Assembly (NCBI GenBank): GCA_002398845.1
Contig: DHBY01000008.1
Coordinates: 1-5,565, forward strand
Reading direction: 5' to 3'
Source of the DNA: Firmicutes bacterium UBA4916
GTDB taxonomy: Bacteria > Bacillota > Clostridia > Tissierellales > Tepidimicrobiaceae
Length of the DNA: 5,565 bases
Part shown: positions 5,518 through 5,565 of the stretch, one piece after another
Layout of the letters: each line of letters opens with the position of its first letter
How positions within the stretch are numbered: position 1 is the first letter of the stretch
Notes under the pieces: generated by a model
What the model saw: the letters and a program-made list of their open reading frames with translations, nothing else
Told to the model about the DNA's origin: nothing
Database searches by the model: none
Made by a program: the position numbers and the translations under genes

Positions 5518-5565
5518 ATTATTTACACAGCCAATGAAAAGGTAAGAAGCGTCCTAGACCGCATT
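5518..5565 (+). CDS. Possible start of a further gene, perhaps NifU-like (partial, runs off the window)
   Basis: Reading from ATT 5518, sixteen codons stay open to the window edge: IIYTANEKVRSVLDRI. AAGAGG at 5503-5508 lies nine bases before this ATT, a good ribosome binding site position. ATT is a rare but known initiator (for example in infC). 'EKV..VLD.I' resembles the first helix of NifU C-terminal-domain (Fe-S scaffold) proteins, where 'RP.L..DGG' would come next outside the window. The last 20 bases are also more GC-rich than the surrounding intergenic DNA. With only 16 residues the identity is a guess, and the open frame may be chance. Confidence 0.3.
   Translation, partial: MIYTANEKVRSVLDRI

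Noticed and set aside
5540..5565. Minus-strand GCGGTCTAGGACGC resembling the D-arm of tRNA-Glu
   Set aside because: The bases that follow do not form an anticodon stem at the required spacing, and the rest would lie outside the window. A plus-strand coding reading explains the sequence at least as well.
1..5565. CRISPR array, riboswitch, rRNA
   Set aside because: No regularly spaced short repeats, no conserved riboswitch core and no rRNA sequence were seen on either strand.

Overview
The window is AT-rich DNA (roughly 30% GC by eye) with ordinary bacterial genes: Shine-Dalgarno sites, ATG starts, TGA and TAA used as stops, and hairpin-plus-T terminators. Nothing fixes the taxon. The TnpB subtype and base composition would suit a low-GC bacterium such as a clostridium, but this is a weak guess. 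It is an accessory region: an insertion sequence, a restriction-modification module, and decayed intergenic DNA between and after them.

Layout. Positions 1-1421 are the right part of an IS200/IS605-type element: the last 35 codons of the tnpA (Y1 HUH) transposase, a complete tnpB (RNA-guided nuclease family), and a right end with a short hairpin. The 3' part of tnpB plus the right end is where the omega-RNA would be encoded. The element runs straight into the 3' remnant of an unidentified gene (about 1418-1552) that ends at an intrinsic terminator (1565-1615). Positions 1593-2100 hold no intact gene. They contain a diverged repeat (copy A), a broken tnpA fragment on the minus strand (1743-1937), and the leader of the next operon.

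Positions 2102-5084 are a compact two-gene restriction-modification operon. The first protein (645 aa) joins an N-terminal PD-(D/E)XK-type nuclease region to a gamma-class adenine-N6 methyltransferase. The second (354 aa) is a specificity subunit built of two homologous halves, each a target recognition domain followed by a helix. Sizes and architecture match the BcgI-like (Type IIB) systems, in which both subunits together recognise a bipartite site, methylate it, and cut on both sides. The genes overlap by 20 bp, and an A8 tract lies exactly at the junction. Loss of one A would fuse the two into one chain.

After a terminator (5139-5180), positions 5204-5419 hold copy B of the intergenic repeat, in the same orientation as copy A, so the restriction module is bracketed by diverged direct repeats. 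The last 48 bases can be read as the start of a further gene, possibly NifU-like, with an ATT start behind a good ribosome binding site; this is tentative. The most notable points are the BcgI-like module and its A8 junction, the atypical TnpB active site and zinc-finger region, and the flanking repeats. I found no convincing wholly new system.
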